A stretch of 64,000 nt of DNA, taken from Uloborus plumipes. Lineage: Eukaryota > Arthropoda > Arachnida > Araneae > Uloboridae. The position numbers and the translations under genes were made by a program. The notes beneath the pieces were generated by a model. The model made no database searches. It was not told the origin of the DNA and worked only from the letters and a program-made list of their open reading frames with translations. The stretch spans positions 1 to 64,000 of the forward strand of contig JAXGGA010004426.1 of assembly GCA_038373865.1 (NCBI GenBank). Reading direction: 5' to 3'. Of this stretch, positions 1 to 13,000 are shown in pieces; position 1 is the stretch's first letter, and each line of letters starts with the position of its first letter.

Positions 1-938
1 TAACATTAAAACATTATTTCTTTTTTAAGTATTTGAAGGTTGTAATTTGTTATATAATAAATAAAAAGCATTTTCAGTTTGGTTTGTCGGGTACCGCTGT
101 TAGGGACTTATTTGTAGTCAAACAAAATCGTAAATTACCCCTAAAAGTTTCCTAAAATTTTGTCAAAATGTTCCTAAAATTCCCCTAAAATTTTTCAAAA
201 GTCTACTGCGAGCCCTGCAAATCTGAAATCAAAGTAAAACATAGCATATTTCCATGTAAAAGCCCATAATTTTTCGGCCTTTTCTGAAGTTAAAGAAGGG
301 AATCACTTATCTGCCAATTTTGCGGAAAAAAAAGTCGCACACTTCCTGCCTGTGATGCTGACAAGTGATAAATCTTCAATGTAAAATGTATCGCTTTTTG
401 TTGGTTTCTTTTAAAGAAATTAATAACTTAAAAAAGGTAGTTATTTTGTTTTAATAGTTCTATTTGTTTGTTTTATCATATGTAAATCAAAATGGCTTGC
501 TGCAATATTGCTGTTATAGATTTCTCTGGAAATGCAGAGTGAGGATTTTTCTCTTAGCTCATGACTTAAACAAAAAGGAAATAATAATAATAGCAATTAT
601 CTGCGAAATGAACTTAGAACTGAAATGAACTTGGAACTGCGAACAGATAGCTAAGGGTTGGAGAAAAAATAGGATTGCTTCTGATAGAGTGACCAGCTAT
701 TTAAAATTATTGCCATCTGACGTCTTTGGTGCGACGTTTTGACCTTATTTTGGCAGAAAATTATCAAGATTTTTTTTTTTTTTTTTTTTGTTAGATGCTT
801 ACAGGGGTGGTGTTTCAGTAATATTCAGGAATTAATGTATTTTTTCATCTGTTAATGTTGGAAGTCTGGTATTGTCTGTTTTGCTATGCTGTCTGTTTTG
901 CTACAAATAAAACAACAGTCAAAATGAATTGAAATTAA
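1..938. other. A+T-rich intron or upstream DNA
   Basis: No convincing exon, RNA gene or bounded repeat was seen. It holds homopolymer A and T tracts, including a T run near 772-789. It probably belongs to an intron of the CECR2-like gene, whose 5' exons are outside the window. Confidence 0.4.
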
Positions 939-1445
939 CCCATTAATGCCTTGTGTCCCTTTTTAGGGACGGTCCAAAAAAGGGTCTGAATTTCCCCAAA
1001 TTGAGCATTTTAACTAAATAATATTGTTCAATTAGTACCTTGGTATTGTTTCAATTCGTTATTAACAGATTGCGGCACATAACTCTTGCTAAGTGTGTTC
1101 TGTAGCAGTTTTAATATGATCTTTATCAAAAATGACATTGTTCACAATCTCAAGAGAAAAAGCTAAGTTTTCGAAGTTATTCCCAGCTTACGTTAATTGC
1201 TGATTTTATTCCTTCTTATAAAATGTCTTTTTAAATATTATATCGTAGGCAGAAAACAATTTTAGTAAAAAAAAAGTATGTACCCTCTGGGGTCTATCGT
1301 AACATTTAAAAGACGATTTTTCTTTCCTTAATAAAAAAAAATATTTTTTACATAATATTTTTTTTATTATTTTTCCTGTCCATTAAACACTGTTTGTAAC
1401 CAGTATACAAAATATCTTTGGAAAAAAAATGTCAGGCACTATGGG
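939..1445. mobile_element. piggyBac-like TTAA element, family 1, copy 1
   Basis: TTAA at 935-938 and 1446-1449 flanks inverted ends: CCCATTAATGCC on the left, and GGCACTATGGG on the right, its imperfect complement. A TTAA target with C/G-rich ends is the piggyBac signature. The 507 bp carry no transposase frame. A diverged copy lies at about 34851-35361. Confidence 0.72.
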
Positions 1446-1449
1446 TTAA

Positions 1450-2309
1450 GAACAAAAGATTTAAAAGGACTTAAGCATGTAAATAAGCAACATTAGTGTT
1501 AGCACATTTAAGCAATGGTAAAAAATAAGGTTAATTTAGTAAAAAAAAATATTTGAAAAAATTATTACTGCATTGAAAATGAAATAACAGTAACAAATAT
1601 AAACAAAACAATCCTAAACTTAGAAAAGTTGGCCATAATAATAATATATTCAACGAGTAAAAAGATTAAAGAGCTTAACTCTAGAAAAGCATAGACGATG
1701 TCTTTTGTTTATCCTATTTGTAGCGTTTTCTATAGTTACTTTCCGTTCCCAATTCAGAATGGTAGTCTCTTAACCATTCATTGTCATTTGAATCAGAGTC
1801 CATTGCGAATCTCTCTGCACTTTAAATTTTAATGTACTCGTAAATTTGAAATTGTGTTTCTAAAGCTGTTTAAATATTTTCCTATGAGTCCTTAAAAATA
1901 ATTGGGAGTCCTTAAAAAGTCCTTAATTTTCATTGTTTAAAATGAGTATGAACTCTGTTGTAGATATAAAGATGGGATGGGAGATTTTCCTGTAAAAAAA
2001 TTCCGAAACTGAAACATTAAAAACACAAATTCTGATGAATCAATTCTTACTTAATTCATCTTATTTAAATTACTTAAATTCATCTTCTGATGAATTTAAG
2101 GAAGGGTTTAAAGGGCTCTCTCATAAATGTTTTGAAGCTGAATTATTAAGAGCTCTAAGCTATCTTTGTGTGGCTCAAGCAGGGGGAATTTTGAGGCTCT
2201 CTTCCAAAAACTTTTCAAAATTGAAAGTTTAAAGCTTTTAGTTGCGTTTGGTGATGTAAAGTTTGGAGAGAGGGGAGTCTGTTTAGAAAAATATCTGAAC
2301 TGGAGGCTT
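1450..2309. other. A+T-rich intron, no feature seen
   Basis: Composition is low-complexity A+T. The open frame near 2035-2232 has no splice context or recognisable protein similarity and is regarded as chance. Confidence 0.35.
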
Positions 2310-2312
2310 TAA

Positions 2313-2577
2313 GGCAGGAATTCAAGTGAATTACATTAGAACGTTTCTTGATAAAAACATTGTGACGTCAGCGTGACGTTTGCCTATGAAAAACGAGCTA
2401 GATAAAACGTCACAGCCTACTTGGTGAATAAGAGGAGATCACTGACTGCTTGTGAGCTCTTATTGGCTCCACCCGTAGTGACGTCAGTGCCAAGTTAAGT
2501 TGATGATAATGTAATTCACTTCCTGTAGCGATTGCAATTCGAAGCGATTGCAATGGTGTTTCACTTGAATCCCTGCC
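2313..2577. mobile_element. MITE with TAA duplication (PIF/Harbinger-like)
   Basis: TAA at 2310-2312 and 2578-2580 flanks a 265-bp element with 18-bp inverted ends (GGCAGGAATTCAAGTGAA; one mismatch on the right). A 3-bp TAA target fits PIF/Harbinger. The right end has an extra ~40 bp with a duplicated GCGATTGCAA motif. Inside are two perfect TGACGTCA palindromes (2363-2370, 2479-2486). No coding capacity. Confidence 0.68.
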
Positions 2578-2580
2578 TAA

Positions 2581-4001
2581 AATGCTGATTTGGGTCATCT
2601 TTAGCTATAGTAGGAGATTTCACGCCCTGAATGTGTTTTAAAATTAATGATTTAAAAGCCTAATTTTGAGCTGTAATCTTTTGCAAAGTTAGGTGTTGGG
2701 GTAATGAACTATTGAAAAACTTCCAAAGCTCAAATATGTAAGAAACACTATTTTATGGTTTTCTTTCAGTGACTTAAGAGGACCTCTCTGTGCCGAAAAT
2801 AATTTAATTTAAAATTGAAGGCTTAAATCTTTTAGAAATTGCTTAGTGAAGAAATAGCATGGCTTATACAAATTTGGCCACCTTTGGTGAACTTGGGGGA
2901 AACGGTTTGGGCCCTTTCTCTTGAATTGTTTTCATAGTGGACAGATTAAAAACTTTTAAACCATCTCTAGATGTGTTAAGGCTTTGGAGATTTTGTGCTG
3001 TCTTGAAAATTTAAATTCTATCTTTTGTGAAGTTGGAAGGAAGAGTAGCAGTGAAAGATGTTCCTCGAAAGTTTTCAAACTGAATTAATAAAGTTTTTTC
3101 GCTCTCTTTGGAAATATTGGAAGTTTAGTAGACTGATTTTAAATTTGTAAAGCATATCTTTTGTTAATGACGTTTTTTAGTGTTATTAAATAAATCAAAC
3201 CAACCATGTAATTTCATTTTTTGTTAACAAGTTAGCAGTCTCAAATGCATTTCTTGTTATTGTTGCTCATTTTAGAATAATTAATAATTAATGCCTGAAG
3301 TAGTTTAAATAGCCAGAAATATCCAAGTGTCAATTGAGAGAAGAAATCGAGCTTCAAGAGGATGTAAAATGCGCTGTACGAGAAATCAGGGAAAATTTTA
3401 GTTGGACAGGGAGAAATCAGGGAAAAGTCAGGGAAGAAGATTTTGTTCTTCCTGTGGCCACCCTGACTTGGCATCCATAAGATAATCAAATTTTACTAAT
3501 TTTTGATTGTTACTACTCTTTGTTAGAATGCAAGTAAAAAAGACATGTTTTGACTCTTATTATGATCATAATTTCAAAATTTTTAAGCAAAATTCAAGTC
3601 TTTGAATTACAAAATGTTAAAGTTAAAATTGCTGGTTTAATTTTATTTTTGCCGCAATTATGTTGATAGATACTAATATGTTTATTGTAGACCTCTACAA
3701 TAATAAGCTCCCTTTCAAATGATTTAATTCTTTAATTATAAAAGTTATATTATGCTAAAGGTAGCTAAAGTTTGCAAAATAAATCAGGAAAATGGACCAA
3801 AAAGTTTTAAAGAATGATAATAAAGGGTTGTTTCCAGGTGTATTAAGCTCTCAAATTTATTTTAAATCTTGAAGTGGTTTGAAATTATTATCTGTAAAAA
3901 CTTTTGTTTTAAAATTATTTCCTAACTTAAGTTTATAAAGAAATAGTTAATGTACATGAATCGAATTTCATTTGATATTAATTATTCATCTTGGCTTTCA
4001 G
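2581..4001. other. intron, mostly unique A+T-rich DNA
   Basis: No exon is supported. Around 3370-3440 a short stretch repeats the motif CAGGGA(A/G)AA, resembling the fringe of a dispersed repeat, but its borders could not be set. Confidence 0.35.
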
Positions 4002-4082
4002 GAGAGAAAGTTTCAACAAAAACTCAGGGAACTTATCCCAAACCGAATTGTTACAAGACGAGAAACCAGAAGACAAAAAATG
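4002..4082 (+). CDS. CECR2-like gene, first visible coding exon
   Basis: The acceptor TTTCAG ends at 4001 and the donor is TG|GTAGGC. The 81 bp give 27 residues in phase 0 (starting ERKFQQKLREL), a basic, probably helical stretch. Another frame is also open here, but only this one joins the next exons without a stop. Earlier exons must lie upstream of the window, because no convincing exon was found in 1-4001. Confidence 0.6.
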
Positions 4083-7000
4083 GTAGGCATTGGTTTGCTG
4101 TGTTTTTAATATATTTTGTAATGCAAATGCATAACAATTCGACTGCTCTAATTATAATTATTTTCATTGAAAAGGTATGTTTTAAATGAATCTCTTTGTG
4201 TATGAGTTCAATTTATTTCAAAAATTACTTTATGTTATTAAACTGTTGTATTTTATGGAGAATATTTTTTTGAAAGTTCAATGAATAAAAGAAAAAACAT
4301 TTTTTTCATCCTTACATTAGCAGCAACGTTTTGTAAAAGCCTGAGATTTGTTTAAAATGTTCCGTTTCTTTTTCTTATCAAAAGGAATCAGTTCAAGCTA
4401 CTGAACAAAATGGCTATTCCAATGAAGATGCACATAAATTACATTTAATTGAAGATAGAGCTAGAAGACTTGAACTAAGGAACAGTAAGTGTAGGGCTAT
4501 ACCATTTAGTTTTTGTCAGTTTTTATAATATCACTTTGTAGTATTCTTTAATGTACTTGATTATTCATGGTGCACTTTTCTTTTGAATTTGTAGATTTTT
4601 TTTTATCAATATCATTTTAAAAACAATAACTTTTTTGAAATTTATTATTTTTTGAAATGGCGAATTGCTAAGCAGATTGTGCTGACATTGATGTAAAATA
4701 ATTAAACTAAACCACTGTTTTTTATGGAAATTCAAAAATTAATATGAGTTAAAAAATATAATAATAAAACAATATAGTCCAATAAACAGGTTTATTGCAT
4801 TTTTTTGTACAATTAAAAAATTTAATCTGAGAAATTACTTCTAATTCCTTGGATGTACTAATATTGTTTTGAAAATTTTGGATAGAACTAATTGTAGCTT
4901 TTCTAAAAATTGCATGAAAGGGCTTGGTTCCTAAAAGTTAAGAGGTATTAAGTTATGTTTGTAAAAAAAATTGTTCATTGGCTCATTGCATAACATCCTG
5001 AATCATGCAGAATTATCTTTTGTAAAATTTGCGTTACACATAAGCAAAAATTGATTAATTAAGATATTTAATGTATAATTAATCAAATGCAATATTTTAA
5101 TGTTGCATATGAATTTATCTAATCTGAAAGAATTTTCTTAAAGCTCGAAGAATTTAAAAATTGAAAATTATAACCATTTTTACCAAATTGTGTGCAAATA
5201 ATTTTAGCTAATTAAGTTTCATCATAGTTCATCAGAATTGTATGTGAATTTATTCAAGCATATATGTCCTTGTATTTAGGAAGAGCTATGCAGGATATCC
5301 CTGAAGACAGCAGAAGGCTGAAAAGACAGCGATTCAGCTATCGATGTGATAGCAATACTAGCATGGATTCTGACAATAAAAGTGATGTCGAAGATTATAG
5401 AAGATCACTTTTGAATATTACTGAGTGAGTAAATTATTCAATAGTCCAAATGTATCAAAGGAGTGCTTTAAAAATAAGTAGTTAATTGTAAAGCTGAAGA
5501 AAGCAAGCCCGTCATTTAGGGCGGTCAGAGGGTTAATTGCCCTTCCCCTGACTTTGGGAAATCAATGTACAGTAGAACCTCCATATATCGAAGTAGCAAA
5601 TTGTCGGAAAAAAATTCGATATATAGAAATTTCGATATATAGAAAGGACCTCAGTTTTTTGAAAATTACTCCGGAAACATTGAAATTAAAGCAAAATTTC
5701 ACACATGAAACTCCATTACTAATATATACGCTAATCATATTTGATGAAAGTTAAGAATTAAAAATGAACTAATATGAAAAATTTAATGAATATTATACAT
5801 ACTTATTGAAAAACAGCAATCCAAAGAGTAGTTGCAATGATCACATTCTTTTAAAAAAACTGCAAATATCTTGCTGAACAGCCTGTTTTACAGAAAGTTC
5901 ATCAAAAAAATGTTCACATTTATTCAGTCCACTAAACACTCCATCAGGAACATTTTTCGCGAATTGCAGCCCCCGACGTATTGTTTCAAATGCTTCTTGC
6001 ATTGCAGAGGAATCACCACCAAACAAAAGGGGTAGATAGAAACTGGTTTTGCTACAGGACAGGTTGCATCCAAAATTCGAAAACGACGGGGGAGGGGATA
6101 ATCCAGGAATTCCAGAATAGACAAACAACGTGTTTGTCCACTCCAGGGGTCCACACTTTATCTACAGCTGACAGTGGGGTTTGCAGTGACCTTTTCTGAC
6201 CTTCCCTTTTCTCCTGACTTTCATCTTTCGTGAGGTAAAATGTCTAAAAGCGGAATAAAATCTCCAATTACGCTTCCAAAAAAATTCGATATATGGAGAT
6301 TTTTTCGATATATAGAAACAGTTTTTCTATGTAATGAACATGTGAATTTGCTAGAAGTTCGATATATGGAAAATTTCGATATATGGAAGTTCGATATATG
6401 GAGGTTCGACTGTATTTACATACAAATAGGCGTGGGTTTTACCATTTTTTGGTAAAATGTACCTTGTGTATACACCCTTTGCCCTCCCTTTCCCCCAATC
6501 CCCTGCAAAAATTCGAAATAACAAGCCTGGAAGAAAGTGTTGTACTTGTATTCTTGAATATTGCAGCTTTAGATGTGAATGAGTAGTTATACATTATCAT
6601 GTGGCCAAGGTCTCCAGCTTTGTTGTTTGATAGCTGTTCTTTGTTTCCCGACTCTAAATTCATCTGGAATCTTTAAATTGCTCTCCTGCCCAAAGCTAAA
6701 ATCATAGCTTTTCTCAAACTTTATTGCAATATTTACTATACAATATATGTTTCATTTACTAGTTGGAAGCAACCCTTGGCATGTTAACACTGATTCGGAT
6801 TTTTCTGCAAAATTGTGCTTTCCCAAATTGATTTTTTTTCTTTTTGCCAGTGTGTTTCAATTATTTTAATTACTACTTTAGATTTGTCAAAAACTTTATT
6901 CTATCTGTATACGTTCACCTGGTATGTTATGTCTTAGCATGGCTTCTGTCTATTTCTAAATTAATATTTAATAATCACTTGAGTTACTTCCCCACTCCCT

Positions 7001-10000
7001 CTTTTTCTTCTAAGTCTATTCCGTTGATGTTTTGAAGTGATTACAAATTATAGTTTTGAAGATTCATCACTCGTACTTGAGAATTGAAAAATAGAGCTGA
7101 GAATAAATATTTATTATGTACATTTTCTGATGTTTGCTGATTATGAAACAATTTAACCACAACATCAGCATTACAATGCACTGTCAACACTTAGTATAAT
7201 TTTGTGAATATTAAATTTTTACAATCATGCATTTTAGAAAGTTCTTGATATTACTTAAAGATAATGATTAGACTTGAATGAATTTTTATGATTTCAACAT
7301 TCTCTTAGTAGTATAATGGCTCCATTTGAAGTCACATAAGAAAGTGTTCATTAAAATCATTTTTCTTGTTTTTCTTTTGCAGTGAAGAAAATACAGGCTT
7401 GCAGGTTAAGCTTGAAAGACGTAAGTTATGTTGTATAATGATTTATAAACTTAATATAATTGTATGATAAGTTGCAATTCAAGAAATTTTGAGAAATTTA
7501 AAAGAAAATGTTAAATTACTCACCAGTTTTTAAAAAGAAAAACAATGAATATAAAGAATAGTTTTCTTTTCTTAATGTGTAAAAATACCAATTCTTAAGA
7601 TTAACCTCAATTTTTTTTCCAGTTTTAAGTGAAGTGAAAATTGATAAAGATGCTTGGCCTTTTCTTCATCCAGTTTCTGAAAGACATGCACCTGGCTATT
7701 ATGAAATTATAACAGTTAGTACAATTTTTTTTCAGTGTATTTTATACTTATCTTCCTGTATGAAACTTAAGGATTGCCATACAGCACATGAGAGGTGTCA
7801 GGGATGTAAGTCCAGCTCACCTAGGTGAAAGATGGGTCCTAACCAGTAGATCGCATGGGACATCAATTCTGTTCTGGTTTCGTTTGGCATTCATCCAGAT
7901 TGCATCAAGTGCTTTATCAGATTCAAACTCTATACTTGTTATTGAGTTTACATACCTTAATCATAAACCCTGGGCCTGTGATCTGTTATTCGTTTTATAA
8001 TGTTGAATAAAACTAGAACTCTGTCAATATTGGTGTAAAACCACTAAAAATCAGCGTCAAAAGGAACCCCACCCTATTTTCTTGCTATTGTAGCTGGTTT
8101 AATATTTATAGCACTTTGTGATTTAAGTATTGAGTAGGCATTATTAATTTTTAATTTGTGATAAAGTAGAATCTCATACTATTGTACATGTTTATCTATG
8201 ATTTTTTTTTAAAATTTGTTACTCATATTTGGTTCAAGTACAGTGTATTCTATCACAAAATCAAAGAAGCAGTAAACATTTTTGATGGCTCTGCTACTAT
8301 TAATTTTTTTAAAGCTGTGGACATCACTTAAAAATCCCCTTTTTAATAATATTGTGCTTAGATGTAATGAAGCATGTGAGAAAGTCAATATTTATTATTT
8401 ATTTGTAGCTTATTTTTTGAATTTCTCTCTGTGATTGTCCTTTTAGCTTAATGTACGTTATTCAGAGAAAAATACATGGATATCCCTATTGAAAAAACCA
8501 GGAAAAGGAAATGTTCCTTAACTAAGATAGATTTATCTTGAGATATTTATTTAGGTTCATACAAGTGTTTATTTTCGTTTTTACCTTGATTTCTGATTTA
8601 AAAAAAAAAAAAAAAAACTCTTTTTAGGAGCCTATGGATTTATCTACAATAGAAAATAAACTTTGGAATGGCCAATATAAGACAGTTTCTGAAATAGAGG
8701 ATGATTTTTCAAAAATGATTTCCAACTGTGAACTTTACAATGGAGACCACAGTGGTGAGTAACAAAATGAAAGTTTTACTTAATTTCTTTTTTCCAGCTG
8801 TAAGAAACAAGCTGAACTAGATCCTAACTTTTATCTTGTAACATACCAGCCGAATAAATAACCCTACCAATGCAATGTACAAATTTCTAACAGTTAAGGG
8901 TTTTATCAAAAATAGTGATTTTGCTAAACCAAAAAATTGCTATGAACTAAGTTTTGATGACATTTTGGCAACATTTTCTAATACTATATATTGACTTGTT
9001 CAGACTATTTTTGTGCATTTCCTTCAAAATCTCAATTTAATTAATAAGCTGCCAAGCAATGTCTTTTTTTATAGCGTTACCAGTGTGTAACATTACGCAT
9101 AAAAGCAAATTCCAATTGTTTTATTGTATTTCATTAGACAGCTAAGACACTCTTAAGGAATCCAATGAAGAAAAAAGCTGTTGTTGTCATGTCAGCTATT
9201 ATTAATGAAGCATAGGGGGCCATTGCTTCAAGAAGTTGGATTCCTTTATTAATATGCAAGACAGCACAAGAAAGATCTTATAGCGCAAAGAAAAATAACA
9301 CCCAGGGGGAGGATGATTTGAACCCACTTTGGCATTCGAAGTGAAACTTTTACTTCTGAACCAGGGAGCCCTCCAAAAAACTGATTTTCAGTACAATAAG
9401 CTCAATTGGTTCAGATGTATTTGAATAGTATATTTAGGTGTTGAATTAAAAAAATACTGAAATGTGTGCCACCATATTACATGAACTAACAATCACAGAA
9501 GCTGTTAATTAATCTGTTATTACTCTGTTAACTAGATTTAAATTTCTGCTTGACTTTAATGTACTTTGTTCATATTCTATTTTTGTAGACTTAACCATGA
9601 TGGCTCACATAATTTGGAAAAAGTTTCGAAAAGGACTGAATAGAATTTTTGAATCTGATTCTGCTTCAAGCCATACTGAGTTGAAAAGAAGTAACGAAAA
9701 TCATGTATTGAAAACTAGAAAACAATCTAACTTGGGAAAGAAAAAGAAGGCGACTAGGCCTGCTATGCAAGCTCTTGAAATACTTGCTCAAGCCTCTGAG
9801 ATAGCAATTAAAGTAAGTTAGTCAATGGAAATCTTGTATTAAAATTTTATACTATGGTCCTCTAAAATGTATTACTATTTTTACATACATCATATTTGTC
9901 TCTTCCAATTTCCATTTGTATGTAATGTTAAAAGTAAGTGTGAATCCAGACGTCATGATGACATACTTGCCAACTCTACTGTTTTTAATGCTCCCATTTT

Positions 10001-13000
10001 TTACTCTTGTCTCCCGGTTTCCCGTTTTTTACCATTTTCTCCCAGTTTTTTTTTGAGTTAATTTTTTTAACTCATGAATAAAGCTCAAATTTATGAATTG
10101 TTTCTTCAATCATTCATCAAAAAAAAAAAAAAAAACTTCCTGTCTTCTCAACAGATGATTTTTTTTTTAATTCCTGATTTTATTCCTATTCATTCAATTG
10201 TTGTTATTTTCTTTGGTGGGGTATGTTCTAAATTTGAAAAAAAAAATGTGCTTTAAATTTTTGTATTTTTATATCTATTCTACTTACTAATTAGCTTAAA
10301 AAAATAAATAAATAAAAGTAAGAAAATAAAATAAAAATCCTATTTCATTTTAACTTTTTATGTTCATGGTATTTAAAAGCATAATATCAAAATCTTAAGT
10401 AAATCATGTCAGCATGTTGCTGGTGAATCATTTAGTGAAATCTACTGTTTTTTCCCCGCCAAAGGCTAGCACGTATGTAATGATGCTCGATATAATGTTT
10501 CCAAACATCAAAATGAAAGGACTAGGTACCATTTTTTGATATATTCATCCTGTGTGACGTATCAAAAATCCATTGAATAAAAATCGCAGAAAGGTATTTA
10601 AAATACTTATTGATGAAATTTTTGTTTAAACAAATGTTTAGTTTAGCTAATCTATTTAATTGTTTACTCTTATACTGTTTACTTATTATTTAATCTTACA
10701 TTATTTAAACAATTTATTTCCTTTTGAAATTGTCCTTTTATTAGTTAGTATAAACTTATTTTTGTTCTGGTTTTTATTCATCAATTGTGGGTTGTGGTCA
10801 GAGTGTCATAGATCGAGGGAAGAGAAGGTTCAATGCAATCCAGTTTTTGCTGTCAAATTATGCTGCTGGGATTTGAAATTGGGGAGTGAAAATGAAATAT
10901 TTTGTTGCAAAATTTTCTTAATGATTGCTTATTTATAACACTACAGCTCAAATACCAGAAATTTTAAAACATAAATTGAAGTAATTTGCTTAGTATTTTT
11001 CTGTTGAATTCAACAGTTTTCCTATGAAATTCGAAAGGGAATGTTTCCCTTCTCTCTTTTTTCTTATTTATTTTTAGATCAATGTTTCTAAAACTCTGTC
11101 AGTATAAAAATACTTGTTCAGATATTTTCTCCAAATAGTAATACAATAATATATTCATAGTAAACACGTATGATTAAAAACATGCTACTTTGTTTGATAT
11201 CTTACCTGCTGCACTATTTTTGTCACTTGCTGTTTCTACATTGATTCTGAGTATTGATTTTCTTTTTTTCTTGGTTATTTATTTTGAAATACTTTCAATG
11301 ACTAATAAAGTGTTAAAATTTTCTTGCAGAACAATAATGCAGCCATTAGTTTAGCTAAAGGAAATCCAAGACTCAATCCCCTTGGTAGTGATCCCCGCAA
11401 TAATCTAGCCTCCACATCATACAGCGATCAAGATCAATACCAAGCATCACCTGATCATAATGACGTCGATGATTTTGACAGCAATAATTTGAGTAGTAAT
11501 GGTTCGCAGTTTGATGGAAATAAAACCAATGATTTCAATATATTGTCTGAAAATGAGGAGGATGGAGCTTCAGAAGATGAATCTGAAAGGAATGAAATGG
11601 AAAGCGATGGTTCATACTCCAATTCTGACTCTCACCATTCAAGAAATGACGCCAGTAATGAAGTGGGGGAACATGGTTTTTCAAATATACTGGATGAATG
11701 TGGTAACGACTTGATTTCAAGGATAATCAGGGAGCCTCTTTATGCTGAAGATATTCAGCTACAAGGTTTGGAAAGCTCATCTAAAAGTGAATCATCTTCA
11801 AATCGATTACAAAGGAAAAGCCCTCCTAGTTATGGTGGATTACCTCAAGCAGAACAATTTACACAGGAAGGTTCAAGTATTGAACATGGAGGTAATGATA
11901 TAGCCTCTAATGAAATTACTACAATTGATGCTTCAGTGTTGGGCCTTCCATCCAATGGCAGATTTAAAATGAAAAGTAACAACTTCAGTCCAAATATGCC
12001 TGGTGAGTTGTCTAGTGCCACCTATACTTCCAAAACTCAAAATACTGAGTTCCTTCAGCAATCCCAAGGTCTGCCTGTGTCTCATATAGTTCCTGTTTCA
12101 AATATGCAGAATCAGATCCAGTCTTCACCACCATTTGTGCCTGCTCACCTTCAAGACAACAATAAGCAAATACTTAATCAGCCTGTACAAATAATAACTT
12201 CAGCTGAAACCGTTGACCATCATGTCGCCAATGCGCCTTTTACTAACTCTTTTCCTTCAGTGACTACAGCAGCAATATCTTCTCAGATGATAGTTTCAAA
12301 TTCTTCACAAATTCCTCGTCAAATTTCTCCCACGTACTCGAGCGCTTTTACAGCTCAGTCGAATGTCCTCCACAAACCCCAAGCAACTCAGGCCAGCACA
12401 GCATTTTCCAAACTTTTCCAAAATCCTCAAGCTTTTCAGCAAAACACTGGGAATCAGCAGCAAAAGCAGATTCCTTCCTTGAAAATAAATCTTCCTCCCT
12501 CTACTGGGCAGATTTATGTTGTCCCTACTACTAATGCAGCACAACCGGGAATGACGTTTCAGTTGTTTGCACAGCCAACTGCAGAAGGTGCAAAACCTAT
12601 ACAGTCTCAGGTGCATTTGCAGCCTGTTCATGCACAGAGCAGCCAGGAATCAAGAAAGTTTCCTACTGAGGTAAGATCTGCTTTTTAAAACTTAACAACG
12701 TTTTTAGCTGTTTCTAAAAACAGACATTTACGTGTTTTGTTTGAAGCCTAGAAGTCCAACTCTTTGTGCCAAATTAGCTGTCTAAAGTTTTGGATCACTT
12801 TGAAACTTTTTTGCCCCTAACTCATCGTAATTGATTTTGTCTTTCAAAAATCAGTTTTTTTTGTACATTTACAGATATTATGCTATTGGCATTTCTATTT
12901 AGTGAATATTTTTTAGCTTTCAAAAGAAATCATTAAAAATGGCACCTTAATTGTTCATTTTGATGCCTACAAACTTATTCTTGGCGTCATGATGACGCCT

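Noticed and set aside
4002..4189. Open frame 3950-4189 as a coding exon in its own frame
   Set aside because: That frame does not join the following exons. The phase-0 reading within 4002-4082 does.
5841..6154. Intact Tigger transposase on the minus strand
   Set aside because: Two overlapping frames suggest frameshifts. The length is far below a transposase and no catalytic residues are visible.
11499..11714. Alternative frames within the large CECR2-like exons, both strands, including 12305-12631 and 14305-14841
   Set aside because: Shadows of the real coding frame. Only one frame joins all exons in phase.
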